This document shows, piece by piece, positions 16,325 through 25,366 of a DNA stretch of 49,104 bases (positions within the stretch are counted from its first letter, which is position 1; each line of letters starts with the position of its first letter). Source of the stretch: Bacteroidota bacterium (lineage in GTDB: Bacteria > Bacteroidota > Bacteroidia > 2-12-FULL-35-15); assembly GCA_025963775.1 (NCBI GenBank), contig JAOQAD010000028.1, forward strand, positions 1-49,104, in the 5' to 3' direction. The position numbers and the translations under genes are program-made. The notes below the pieces were generated by a model. That model was not told where the DNA came from, ran no database searches, and saw only the letters and a program-made list of their open reading frames with translations.

Positions 16325-16948
16325 TTATATATCCAGTTTGGGTAATTCTTTTAATTCATCTGCACTAAGCCGGAGCGCCACTTTTCCTGTTCCAAGTATC
16401 TTATCGTCATAGATGAAGATCTTATCCTTCGCATTGAGGCTGTCATGTTCAGGAAAGCTCAGGATGATATTATTGTAGGGCGAAATGCCGTAATTCCGCT
16501 CAAAATGATACATCCCGCAGGGAATTGTATCAGTGCCTTCAACAAGAATTATGTCCGACTGGGCATTGGATACAAAATACTCAAGGCGTTCGTAATATTC
16601 ATTGTCGGCATGAAGACCTGTCCTGAGAAATTCGTTGTCCTTTAATGATTTTATCCTGAGTGTATAGTATTGAAACCCTTTCAGCTCATTCATCCTTTTC
16701 CTGATGCTGTCTGCCGCAATGTTTTTTCCCGCAGTTTCCATGGAAACAATGTAATCGATGGGTTTATACATCACCGCAAACTCGAAATCACCTACTTCTT
16801 TTGCTGAAACAAGCCCGTTGGCTGTTTTCTCCACCCATTGCTTATACCCGCCAGCATCAAGCATCTCCTGCTTTTTTTTACAGCCAGCCCAAAGCAGGAG
16901 CACCAGGAACATGTTCACGAAACTTATTTTATTTTTTTTCACCAGCAT
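16325..16948 (-). CDS. Lipoprotein of unknown function
   Basis: 207 residues from the start at 16948. The N-terminus MLVKKNKISFVNMFLVLLLWAGC ends in a lipobox with cysteine 23, so the protein should be lipid-anchored. An upstream in-frame ATG at 17035 gives a long implausible leader. The start overlaps the end of the chaperone gene by 20 bases. The mature protein is mixed alpha/beta with aromatic motifs (YYTLRIKSL, EYYERLEYF). Two more cysteine-free regions follow up to a KDKIFIYDDKILGTGKVALRL segment. No family recognised. Position suggests a periplasmic or outer-membrane accessory of the Rhs and TcB-like proteins. Confidence 0.7.
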   Translation of the reverse strand: MLVKKNKISFVNMFLVLLLWAGCKKKQEMLDAGGYKQWVEKTANGLVSAKEVGDFEFAVMYKPIDYIVSMETAGKNIAADSIRKRMNELKGFQYYTLRIKSLKDNEFLRTGLHADNEYYERLEYFVSNAQSDIILVEGTDTIPCGMYHFERNYGISPYNNIILSFPEHDSLNAKDKIFIYDDKILGTGKVALRLSADELKELPKLDI

Positions 16949-17456
16949 AGCGTTTGTCGATATAATCGGAAATTTCCGAAGTGATATTCTTTTGTTCATC
17001 GGCATACATAAGGTTACCGTCACCATCGCTCCCAAGGATCATAGTATAGCCATTTGACTTTCCGTAATCTTTTGTATACTGGTTGATCTGCTTCCAGATC
17101 TGTGCAGAATATGCCTGGGTAGTAGCCTGGTTATCCTCTTCAAAGCTTTGCTGCTTTGCAAGATATTCCTGCTTTTTAACCTGGTAGCTGTGGATCGCCT
17201 CTTCATCTTTTTCCGATTTAATGGAATAGGACAAGGCTTTGAGCTGGATCTTTAGGCTGTCTAAAATATTTTTTCTCATCTGCTGCACATTCGTAAGCTT
17301 TGCCTCCAGCTCTTTCTTCATCTTAAAATTGTTGTAAACTGTCTCCAGCTCTACATAGGCAATGGCACTTTTGCTTTTCATTGTGAAACCTGTAAAGCCG
17401 CTTACGACAATAAGTACCAGTCCTGCCAGGATCATTAAAAATTTGCGCTTTTTCAT
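16929..17456 (-). CDS. Skp/OmpH-family periplasmic chaperone
   Basis: 175 residues from the start at 17456 (MKKRKFLMILAGLVLIV forms a signal peptide or anchor). The mature part begins with a strand IAYVELETVYNNF. A long charged coiled coil follows at ~45-120 (KKELEAKLTNVQQMRKNILD and onward). The C-terminal part has YTKDYGKSNGYTMILGSDGDGNLMYADEQKNITSEISDYI. This order is characteristic of Skp, a jellyfish-shaped trimer that holds unfolded outer-membrane or secreted proteins in the periplasm. Finding it inside this operon rather than beside bamA suggests it is dedicated to the large secreted proteins encoded around it. It overlaps the following lipoprotein gene by 20 bases. Confidence 0.85.
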   Translation of the reverse strand: MKKRKFLMILAGLVLIVVSGFTGFTMKSKSAIAYVELETVYNNFKMKKELEAKLTNVQQMRKNILDSLKIQLKALSYSIKSEKDEEAIHSYQVKKQEYLAKQQSFEEDNQATTQAYSAQIWKQINQYTKDYGKSNGYTMILGSDGDGNLMYADEQKNITSEISDYIDKRYAGEKK

Positions 17457-17482
17457 AATAATATTTGTTTTTATTTGTTGGA

Positions 17483-20089
17483 TCAATGACAAGGCACCAA
17501 TGTGGCGCTTGTACTGTTATTAAATCTTAAATACCACTTTTCATTTTTTTCGTTAACAACCTCAAGTATATACATGCCTACAGAAAGCCTGTTAGTACCA
17601 CCAAAAGTGCAGGAAAGCACATTCAGAGAATACCTGTTATCGCCATAAGCAACGGTTGGCTGAATAAGGCTTGGCATTGTTGAATTGGAAGCGACCAGTT
17701 GATTCTGCTGATCATAAATATTGAATTTCAGCTTACCGTCCGTATCGGCATATTCTTCATCATATTTAAAATACAGGTTCCCATCTGTGACATTGTGATA
17801 ACCGCCATCCAGTTTTTTTTTCAGTAATGCGCAACGATTGCTCGGATGTTTGAATTTTGAGAGTACCAGGTGGCCATTGGCTGCAGGCATGGCAATAGTT
17901 GCAAGTACCAGTCCCCTTGACCCTGTCATTGTTATTCCACTATTCCCTAACGATTTCCACCGGTCAGGTGTGGTGGTGGTATCGTAATACGCTACACGCA
18001 GGTCGTCATAGCTTGAAATATTACAGCTGTTGCTATTCCATGATAGTGTTGGGATAACGGTGGAAGAACCTGCTATGCGGCGAAGGTTCCAGTATTCACA
18101 AGTGCTTATGCTTCCAAGGGTGTCTGTTTGGAGCGAATCACCGAATGTTTGCCCGGTAGAATAATACTGCGCCATGAAAGCATCGCTTGTATTGGACGGC
18201 GCGGTAATAGATAGCGGATGATATGCTCCGGAAGTTAAAAGCGTATCTCCCAAAGGAAAGGTAAATGCATCATTTCCCGTTTTTTTCATAGGACCGCATA
18301 CATAGCTTGTATCGGATCCGGCAACCGCTCCATTATCGGGCATAGAAAGCAGGTTGGTTGCAGTGCTGCCGATGACGCCTTTTGCAAAATTCAGCTGCTT
18401 ATTGACAACGACTGGCTTAGTCAGCAATAATTTACCTGCGGACTTGTTAAGCGATAAGGTATCAAACGTTACCGTTCCGCTTACCCTGGTGATGTACTGC
18501 GCCGAAGACCCATTGAACACAACATGCGTACCGGCGTATGTAAATGTGCCGGTATTATCCCAGTTGCCACCCACGGCAATCTTCTTACTATTACCATTCA
18601 GGGTGGTTCCCGAATTTATAGTAAGATTACCTGAAGCTCTTAAGTTTCCGTTCAGGGTGATCGTAGAATTTCCAAAAACAATATTACCGAAGGTCATAGT
18701 GCTGCCTGTGCCTTCTGCATCCATCGAAAAGCTTCCACCATGTGCATAAAAGGTGGAAGAGCCGCCCACAACTGTTCCTCTTACATATTCCCAGCTGTTC
18801 AGCCCCGTTATGATGCTGCTGAGCGTAAGACTGCCGCCGCTTTTGTCCACCTTTATGTTACAGATCTTTCCGGCAAGCGCAATCCCGCTCCCGGTGAACC
18901 TCTGTTTTGCCGTATCACAAAAAATAATTGTTCCGGTGGAGTTCCCGGCTCCAAGGCTGGTGTATGTATTGGTTATTATTACATCTTTTTTTGCAGCAAT
19001 GCAACCTGTATTCAACTGTACACCGCTTGTTCCTTCTATCCTCAGCTCACCCGCCACAGTAAGCGTATCCCCGCTGTAAATAGTATCCACAGCTGCAACA
19101 GCGCTCGCATTAAAAATAAGGTTGTAGAATGTTTGCTTGCCTTTAATACCAATATTTCCCCTCGTAAAAATCACCGTGGAACTATCCGTTACAGCATCCA
19201 GCGTTCCGCTAAACAACTTCCAGTCCGAATTGTCTCCGAGGGTGATGATATTGTTAAGGGTAAGTGTACCTGCAGGCTTGTTGATTATAACGTTGCACAA
19301 ACGCCCCTGCAATGCAGTGGTCGGACCTGTAAGCACCTGGTTAGTGCTGTCGTTTATAGTGATGGTTGCAGAACCTCCTGAAGTTGTTGAAGTTGATGTA
19401 TTGGTAATTGTAATATTTCCCTTTACATTGATATTGCCGGTGTTGATCGTGAGGATAGCAGATCCGCCGGTCTTCAGCAAATGATTCACGGTGAGTGTTA
19501 CCCCGGAGCTGATGGTGTATGTTGAATTTCCCGCAGGAGTGAATGTCAGATCATAAAAAACAGTATTATTAGCGATCGTTGACGTTGCCGTAAATACGAC
19601 TTCCCCATTATTATGCGTAAATGTACCCGATGAAAATGTATAATTCCCGGCAATGCTTAATGCAGCCGAAGTACTTTTGAAATTACAGCCCGACAAAGTA
19701 AAAATCCCATTATCCGTAATATTAGCGGTGCCTCCCCAGAAAACCCCTCCACTCAGGATCGCGCCACTTGTTCCTATGGTGATCGTATTTGAATTTTGTT
19801 TTATAGTATCCGTATAATAGGAAGTGATGCTTAACCTCCTGATACTTACTGTGGCATTGATACTGCACTGCCCTACCCCTGTGCTGTCAAAATATACAGA
19901 GTCGGCTGACCCGGGTACTGCAGAACCAGTCGCACCGGTTAAGGTAGAGGACCAGTTTCCTGTGCTGTTCCAGTTTTTATTGCTGCCATTTCCTCTCCAG
20001 TAGCGTTTTCCGGCAAATGACTGTGTGCACAGCAGGAGAAAACCGGCAAATAAAAGGATCGTCAAATGATGTATGTGGATCTTCTTCAT
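17483..20089 (-). CDS. Large secreted beta-helix-like surface protein
   Basis: 868 residues from the start at 20089 (MKKIHIHHLTILLFAGFLLL, cleavage near SFAG). An upstream ATG at 20164 lies within the preceding gene. The mature start RYWRGNGSNKNWNSTGNWS is common in Bacteroidota adhesin-like proteins. It is followed by ~600 residues rich in G, S, T and N with alternating short strands, as in right-handed beta-helices. At least two ~140-residue sections resemble each other (INVKGNITITNTSTS against IAAKKDVIITNTYTS). The C-terminal ~120 residues form a beta-sandwich (KLDGGYH, FKYDEEYADTDGKL, LSVGMYILEVVNEKNEKWYLRF) that recalls domains seen beside Rhs proteins; whether it is a sorting signal is unclear. 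It starts 1 base after the preceding stop codon. Likely role: adhesion or surface scaffold. Confidence 0.75.
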   Translation of the reverse strand: MKKIHIHHLTILLFAGFLLLCTQSFAGKRYWRGNGSNKNWNSTGNWSSTLTGATGSAVPGSADSVYFDSTGVGQCSINATVSIRRLSITSYYTDTIKQNSNTITIGTSGAILSGGVFWGGTANITDNGIFTLSGCNFKSTSAALSIAGNYTFSSGTFTHNNGEVVFTATSTIANNTVFYDLTFTPAGNSTYTISSGVTLTVNHLLKTGGSAILTINTGNINVKGNITITNTSTSTTSGGSATITINDSTNQVLTGPTTALQGRLCNVIINKPAGTLTLNNIITLGDNSDWKLFSGTLDAVTDSSTVIFTRGNIGIKGKQTFYNLIFNASAVAAVDTIYSGDTLTVAGELRIEGTSGVQLNTGCIAAKKDVIITNTYTSLGAGNSTGTIIFCDTAKQRFTGSGIALAGKICNIKVDKSGGSLTLSSIITGLNSWEYVRGTVVGGSSTFYAHGGSFSMDAEGTGSTMTFGNIVFGNSTITLNGNLRASGNLTINSGTTLNGNSKKIAVGGNWDNTGTFTYAGTHVVFNGSSAQYITRVSGTVTFDTLSLNKSAGKLLLTKPVVVNKQLNFAKGVIGSTATNLLSMPDNGAVAGSDTSYVCGPMKKTGNDAFTFPLGDTLLTSGAYHPLSITAPSNTSDAFMAQYYSTGQTFGDSLQTDTLGSISTCEYWNLRRIAGSSTVIPTLSWNSNSCNISSYDDLRVAYYDTTTTPDRWKSLGNSGITMTGSRGLVLATIAMPAANGHLVLSKFKHPSNRCALLKKKLDGGYHNVTDGNLYFKYDEEYADTDGKLKFNIYDQQNQLVASNSTMPSLIQPTVAYGDNRYSLNVLSCTFGGTNRLSVGMYILEVVNEKNEKWYLRFNNSTSATLVPCH

Positions 20090-20090
20090 G

Positions 20091-20771
20091 TTAAAATGAT
20101 GGAATGAGTTTATAAATAAGCCCTGCAGAAGGAAAACTGTCCAGGTACACAAATTCATTGTCACCGGTAATTAAGTTTCCCCCGGGGGTCCCAGGGTCTC
20201 CTGATAAAATAAATGCTTTTGATTCTGTATCCATGTTCCTGTTGATCAGCCCGATCAACTGCGGCAACTCCTGCCCTCCATTTGAATTATTACCAATATG
20301 AAACTCTATTTTATTTCCATTCTCATAAAGCCAGACCTGGTAATCCAGGTGATCGTATTGCGACAACCGGTTTTGAGCCATATTTTTGAATTCCACTATA
20401 AATACCCTGTTACTTCCGCTTCCTTCTATTTTATATACTATCGATGAGAGGTAATTATTACTTGTATCCCTGCGGCTGCTGAAATTATTGAATGCTACAG
20501 TAGATAAGCCCTTCGATGCATCAAATGAAATGAATCCATTCCCTTCCACTGTTATGGAGTCTGTACTGATCCCGCAAAAATTAAAAGTGAATGGCAGATG
20601 GATCCCGTAACTATTGCTGAGAAAATTTTCACCGGCAACCAATACGTTAGCACCGGTTAAGCAAGTAAATGAAGAAGAATCCTTCACGAGCGAATAGCTG
20701 AAATTCTGCGCTGCAACAGTATATGCCCACATAACTGCGAGCGCTGACAATAACCTGGTCTTAGAAAACAT
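20091..20771 (-). CDS. Secreted beta-sandwich protein, first gene of the Rhs operon
   Basis: 226 residues from the start at 20771 (MFSKTRLLSALAVMWAYTVAAQ is a signal peptide). The middle part (HLPFTFNFCGISTDSITVEGNG, then FISFDASKG) matches a pattern common in Bacteroidota extracellular proteins, a beta-sandwich seen ahead of surface and adhesin domains. The later part has VFIVEFKNMAQNR and LDYQVWLYENGNKIEFHIG, as in nidogen-like beta-sandwiches. No catalytic motif is visible. It is the first gene after the divergent intergenic region and its stop codon lies 2 bases from the start of the next gene. Confidence 0.7.
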   Translation of the reverse strand: MFSKTRLLSALAVMWAYTVAAQNFSYSLVKDSSSFTCLTGANVLVAGENFLSNSYGIHLPFTFNFCGISTDSITVEGNGFISFDASKGLSTVAFNNFSSRRDTSNNYLSSIVYKIEGSGSNRVFIVEFKNMAQNRLSQYDHLDYQVWLYENGNKIEFHIGNNSNGGQELPQLIGLINRNMDTESKAFILSGDPGTPGGNLITGDNEFVYLDSFPSAGLIYKLIPSF

Positions 20772-21197
20772 TTCTGTGATATTTTCCGCTAAGGAAGAGG
20801 CTTTTAACAGCATTTAACAGAAAAAAAGTTTCAGCTGTTTTTTCAACTTTTTAATTTCCGGGAGTATTTTACAGGAGATCAGGCAACTAAAAACAACAGG
20901 GAGTATTGCTCAGTGTGCTGTTAACATTTTGCAAACAATTTTCACCGATACAGCTACTTACCAATTTCAGCAAGGATCTCAGACATGTATGATTTTAGAA
21001 AAATAGAATTTTTCTATTCGAAATAATTATGTATTTTGCGAAAATTTTCAAGATGAAAATTTATTGATTCCCCCGACATCCCTTATTTTTCAACACTTTC
21101 AGCCTCACATCTTCTTCATAACTCCGGCAGACTTTACTTCTTCGCCGCCTGCCCTTTTCTGAAATTGCAGCCTTAGCAGGAGAAAAAAGGCATCGCA
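20772..21197. promoter_or_regulatory. Divergent intergenic region between the Rhs operon and the secretion operon
   Basis: The two operons start head to head here, so promoters for both must lie in these 426 bases unless there is a distal one. The region is AT-rich with short inverted repeats (around 20998-21024 and GAAAATTTTC near 21040). I found no perfect TAnnTTTG -7 box on either strand. TATTTTGC near 21033 is an imperfect candidate for the plus strand. No small gene is visible. Confidence 0.45.
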
Positions 21198-22001
21198 ATG
21201 AGAAAATTAGTCATCATTTTTATTTGTTTCCAGGGGCTTTTAAATGCCCAGAACCCGGTGCAGGATGTATATACCGTGTACATCAACTATCCTGCATACA
21301 GTGTAAAAGCGGAGGTTTCTGCCATTCCCTTAAAATATCATGCCGCAGGAGAACTGGAGTATTACTGGTATGCTTCCAACAGGATCTATCACACACAGGG
21401 CGGTTATGACGGGAAGATCCTCAACGGGCAATACACATCGTTTTACCTTTCCAACAACCTGAAAGAAAAAGGTTGCTTTAAAAAGGGACTGAAGGACGGC
21501 CCCTGGATCTCCTGGTTCGAGAACGGCAGCATCAGCGAAACTGCAGAGTGGAAGAACGGGCTGCGGCACGGAACCTTCATTGCTTACAGTGAAAAAGGCG
21601 GGATCATCTCCGAAGCAAATTATAAAAAAGGAAGGCTCCATGGCACGCAAAAAACTTACGCAGAAGAAAAATTAAAAGAGCAAAAGAAGTTCAGGCATGG
21701 AAAAGAGATCATAAAAAAAGTGCGGAAAAACAAACCCGTATCAGAAAAGCCTTTGCCCGAAACCAAAGAGAAAAAAACAAAAGAAAAAGCCGTAAAAAGG
21801 GATAGCACTAAAAAGCATCCGTTAAAAAGCAGGCTCAGTGAACTCTTTCACAAAAAAGAGAAGAAGGCATCTCAGCCAAAAGAACAATACATAAAGGAGA
21901 AAAAGAAAAAAACTCTTTTTTCAAAATTCAAAAGAAAGAAAAAATCCGAACAGCCGGAAGGGCCGGAAGAAGAGAAACCTAAAGTATCAGTAAAGAAATG
22001 A
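21198..22001 (+). CDS. Secreted MORN-repeat protein with lysine-rich tail
   Basis: 267 residues with a signal peptide (MRKLVIIFICFQGLLNAQ). Residues ~70-175 hold four MORN-type repeats of the form G.YDGKILNGQY, KKGLKDGPW, WKNGLRHGTF and YKKGRLHGT. The last ~90 residues are very rich in lysine and glutamate (KEKKTKEKAVKRD, SKFKRKKKSEQ), which may be disordered and could bind nucleic acid, LPS or another acidic surface. MORN repeats in bacteria are structural and often wrongly called YwqK antitoxins. It is the first gene of the secretion operon and overlaps the ATPase start by four bases (ATGA). A role as an accessory of the machine is inferred only from position. Confidence 0.7.
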   Translation: MRKLVIIFICFQGLLNAQNPVQDVYTVYINYPAYSVKAEVSAIPLKYHAAGELEYYWYASNRIYHTQGGYDGKILNGQYTSFYLSNNLKEKGCFKKGLKDGPWISWFENGSISETAEWKNGLRHGTFIAYSEKGGIISEANYKKGRLHGTQKTYAEEKLKEQKKFRHGKEIIKKVRKNKPVSEKPLPETKEKKTKEKAVKRDSTKKHPLKSRLSELFHKKEKKASQPKEQYIKEKKKKTLFSKFKRKKKSEQPEGPEEEKPKVSVKK

Positions 22002-23440
22002 TCCGGGAAGAACACATAGAGCTCTCTTCGGATATCCAGCATTTGCTTACGCCACAGCAGGCCTGGCATTACAGGATCATCCCGGTGGAAAGGCAGGAAA
22101 AAGATTTTCTCTCGTTTTACCTGGGAGAGGAATGTGAAGCTGAAGGCACAATTGCGGAGCTTGAAATGCTGTTTGAAAAAGAGGTCAGGCTGCAAAAACG
22201 CAGCGAAGAGTTCATCCTTCAGACACTCGGAAAATATTACCGCAACAACAGCGGAACCCAAAATGCCATACAGGTAAATACAGGAAGCATCAAATCCGAT
22301 GACTTTTTGCAGGTGCTCATTACCGAAGCGAAAAACCTTGGCAGCAGCGATATTCACATTGAAGTGTACGAAGAGAAATGCCGGATCCGCATCCGCATCG
22401 ACGGGCACCTTATTGAGCGCTACGCTGTGAATAAAAGTGATTACCCCACACTGATCAACAAGATCAAGATCAAAGGCAATCTTGATATTTCAGAAAAACG
22501 GCTTCCGCAGGATGGAAGGATCTTCTTTAAAACGGAAACACTCCGGATCGATATCCGCGTGTCTGTGCTCCCTACGCTTCACGGGGAAAAGATCGTGCTG
22601 CGCCTGCTTAACAACGATCCTTCCAACATCGATATCCGGCAACTGGGCTTCAGCCGGAAAGAATTTGATGATTACAGCGAAGGCATCCGGAAACCGCATG
22701 GGATCATCCTTATCAGCGGCCCTACCGGATCAGGAAAAACAACAACACTTTATGCAACCCTTAAAGTGCTGAACAAGGAACGATCCAACATCATCACCAT
22801 TGAAGACCCGATCGAATACACACTGGAAGGTGTTAACCAGGTGCAGATGAAAGAGGACATCGGGCTTACATTCGCTGCTGCGCTCCGCTCCTTCCTGCGC
22901 CAGGATCCGGATGTGATCATGCTGGGAGAGATCCGGGATGCGGAAACAGCGCAGATGGCCATCAGGGCAGCATTAACAGGCCACCTTGTATTGTCCACCA
23001 TCCACACCAACTCTGCATGGGGAACCGTATCGAGGCTGCTCGACATGGGCGTGCCTTCCTTTCTCCTTGCAGGAACGCTCAATACAACCGTGGCGCAGCG
23101 ACTGGTCCGATTACTTTGTGAAAGCTGCAAAAAAAGTGTGGAATTTTCAGCAACACTTTTCCCCCGGAATTTTAATGCGCAGAAAGCGCCCGGAATGCAT
23201 TACGTGGCAAGCGGCTGCAAAGACTGTCATTATACCGGGTACAAGGGAAGGAAAGCCCTGTATGAAGTGATCCCTGTGGATTATGAACTGGCAGAGAACA
23301 TCAAGAACAACACCTTCGGGATCGAAGCGCTGCTAAAGGAACGCAAGATCAGCTCACTCAGCGAAAATGCGCTGAAGCTTTTTGAACAGGGCCTTACCAG
23401 CATAGAAGAAATATACCCGATACTGATCAATACTTATTAA
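21998..23440 (+). CDS. gspE: GspE/PilB-type secretion ATPase
   Basis: 480 residues. A short N-terminal domain (~1-90) is followed by the hexameric motor core. Walker A GPTGSGKTTT is at about 241-250 and Walker B VIMLGEIRDAETA at about 305-317. The His box (TGHLVLSTIHTNSA) and the arginine finger region (IRIRIDGHL, GRIFFKTETLRIDIRVS) are both present. The C-terminal zinc knuckle has paired cysteines at 374/377 and 407/410, as in GspE and PilB. The motor drives pseudopilus growth from the cytoplasmic face. No PilT retraction ATPase is in the window, which favours type II secretion over twitching pili. It overlaps the MORN gene by four bases. Confidence 0.95.
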   Translation: MIREEHIELSSDIQHLLTPQQAWHYRIIPVERQEKDFLSFYLGEECEAEGTIAELEMLFEKEVRLQKRSEEFILQTLGKYYRNNSGTQNAIQVNTGSIKSDDFLQVLITEAKNLGSSDIHIEVYEEKCRIRIRIDGHLIERYAVNKSDYPTLINKIKIKGNLDISEKRLPQDGRIFFKTETLRIDIRVSVLPTLHGEKIVLRLLNNDPSNIDIRQLGFSRKEFDDYSEGIRKPHGIILISGPTGSGKTTTLYATLKVLNKERSNIITIEDPIEYTLEGVNQVQMKEDIGLTFAAALRSFLRQDPDVIMLGEIRDAETAQMAIRAALTGHLVLSTIHTNSAWGTVSRLLDMGVPSFLLAGTLNTTVAQRLVRLLCESCKKSVEFSATLFPRNFNAQKAPGMHYVASGCKDCHYTGYKGRKALYEVIPVDYELAENIKNNTFGIEALLKERKISSLSENALKLFEQGLTSIEEIYPILINTY

Positions 23441-23450
23441 ATAAAAACAC

Positions 23451-25349
23451 ATGCGGTCTTATATAAAATTAATTGCTTTCTTTTTCTTTTCTGTCTTTAC
23501 GACGACAGTGTCGCATGCACAGTCCGCGGACAGATTCATCTCCATTGAATCCAAATTAAAGGAGCTGGCCAACGAGTCGCCCGGCTTAAATGAAAAGGTG
23601 GAATTGTCGGTGAACGGCGTTACCGTGCAGGAGTTCATCCGCGGGCTTGCAGCCACCAACAACCTGAACGTAAGTGTAGATGGCAACCTGAACGCGAAGA
23701 TCTTCAATAACTTTTCGAATGTTACGGTGACTGATGTGCTGCTGTTCCTGTGCAAAAAATATGACCTTGATATTGCCTTCATCGGGAATATCATGTCTGT
23801 TACGCAATATGTAACAGCGCCACCGCCTGCTCCTAAATACGTTTCAAGGCCATTGAAAATAACATATGATAAGAACGGGAACCTTCTTTCCATGGACCTT
23901 TCCAACGACAGCTTATCACTGGTCGCGAAAGAGATCACAAGGATCTCTTTCAATAACGTGGTGTATTCTCCCGAGCTTGCAGGCAAGGTGCTGAATGGCT
24001 ATATTCAGAATGTTCCCTTCGGCTCTGCACTTGATAAGCTTGCTTTTGCAAACGGATTGCGGGTAAGCGCCACAAGTGATAAATTTTATCTCATCGAAAA
24101 GGATGATGCTGCGAAGAACAGCAACAGCACAGCCAGCAGGAATAACGGACCAAGCACGCAGGCAGTGAACCTGAAGACCAACGGAGGAAACCTCATCACA
24201 CTTGAAGCGCACAACAGCCCGATCATCGACGTCCTTAATACTGTTTCTGCACAACTAAAAACAGATTATTTCCTCTTCACCGAACCGAAAGGAAACACCA
24301 GCTTAAACATTGAGAATGTAACTTATGATCAGTTCCTGAATTACCTCTTCAACGGAACCGATTATACATTTACAAAAAGCGGCGAGATCTACCTGATCGG
24401 TGACAGGAGCATAGAAGGCATCCGCTCCACAAAAGTAGTGAATATGAAATACCGCACTGTGGATAAAGTGATCGATTACATTCCGGCCGAGCTGAAAAAA
24501 GGGGTGGAGATCAAAACATTCAGCGACCAGAACAGCCTTATCCTCAGCGGCTCTGCGCCAAGGATCCAGGAGATCGAAACGTTCCTGCGCGATATTGACC
24601 GCGTAGTGCCTGTGATCTGCATCGAAGTGATGATCATTGATGTGAATAATTCACATACGGTTGCAAGCGGGATCAAGGCAGGATTAGGAAGTAAACCCAC
24701 GCCTACAAGCGGGGATATTTTCCCAACGCTTGACCTGAACCTTGGCGCCGGCGCCATCAACAGCATCATTGACGGGATCAACGGATTCGGAGTGGTCAAT
24801 TTAGGAAAGGTAACACCTAACTTTTATATAAGCCTTCAATTGCTGGAGCAGAACGGCGATGTGAAGATCAACTCCACTCCTCTTCTATCTACGCTGAACG
24901 GGAATGAAGCGAAAATGAGCATCGGTGAAACGCGCTACTATGAAGAAAGCAACACGAATGTCATTCCCGGACAAACCACTACTACCGTGCAGTCGCGCAC
25001 ATTCAAGCCATTGAACGCCGACTTTACCATGACCATCAACCCGATCGTTTCCGGCGATGAACAGATCACGCTGACCATTGCCGTAAAGCAATCTTCTTTT
25101 ACCAATCAATCAGGCGGAAAAGGAAGCCCCTACAATACAACTTCAAGGGATTTTCAATCGCTCATCCGCGTAAAGAACCAGGAAATGATCATGCTCGGCG
25201 GGCTTGACAATGAGAATAAAAATGAAACATCCTCGGGTGTGCCCATATTATCAAGGATCCCGGTCATCAAATGGTTTTTCAGCAGCAGGAATAAAACGAA
25301 AACAAAAAGCAAGCTGACCATTTTTATCAAGCCCACAGTTATTTATTAA
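23451..25349 (+). CDS. gspD: Secretin, outer-membrane channel of the type II secretion-like system
   Basis: 632 residues with a signal peptide (~1-24, ending HAQS). The N-terminal half has ring-building domains: a STN/N0-like domain (~35-115, ELSVNGVTVQEFIRGLA), a second one (~155-225, NNVVYSPELAGKVLNGYIQN), and N1/N3-like domains (~240-385) ending in ILSGSAPRIQEIETFLRDID. The C-terminal beta-barrel region (~390-632) carries VPVICIEVMIIDVNNS and LGGLDNENKNETSSGVPILSRIPVIKWFF, the signature of secretins. The stop follows soon after this motif, so there is no S-domain. It forms the gated pore through which the pseudopilus pushes substrates out. It follows gspE by 10 bases. No pilotin gene is recognisable unless the FN3 lipoprotein plays that part. 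Confidence 0.95.
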   Translation: MRSYIKLIAFFFFSVFTTTVSHAQSADRFISIESKLKELANESPGLNEKVELSVNGVTVQEFIRGLAATNNLNVSVDGNLNAKIFNNFSNVTVTDVLLFLCKKYDLDIAFIGNIMSVTQYVTAPPPAPKYVSRPLKITYDKNGNLLSMDLSNDSLSLVAKEITRISFNNVVYSPELAGKVLNGYIQNVPFGSALDKLAFANGLRVSATSDKFYLIEKDDAAKNSNSTASRNNGPSTQAVNLKTNGGNLITLEAHNSPIIDVLNTVSAQLKTDYFLFTEPKGNTSLNIENVTYDQFLNYLFNGTDYTFTKSGEIYLIGDRSIEGIRSTKVVNMKYRTVDKVIDYIPAELKKGVEIKTFSDQNSLILSGSAPRIQEIETFLRDIDRVVPVICIEVMIIDVNNSHTVASGIKAGLGSKPTPTSGDIFPTLDLNLGAGAINSIIDGINGFGVVNLGKVTPNFYISLQLLEQNGDVKINSTPLLSTLNGNEAKMSIGETRYYEESNTNVIPGQTTTTVQSRTFKPLNADFTMTINPIVSGDEQITLTIAVKQSSFTNQSGGKGSPYNTTSRDFQSLIRVKNQEMIMLGGLDNENKNETSSGVPILSRIPVIKWFFSSRNKTKTKSKLTIFIKPTVIY

Positions 25350-25366
25350 GCATCCGTTAAAACGCC

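Noticed and set aside
21198..22001. Calling the MORN protein a YwqK-type antitoxin
   Set aside because: Such annotation comes from MORN repeats alone; the protein is secreted and has no toxin gene beside it.
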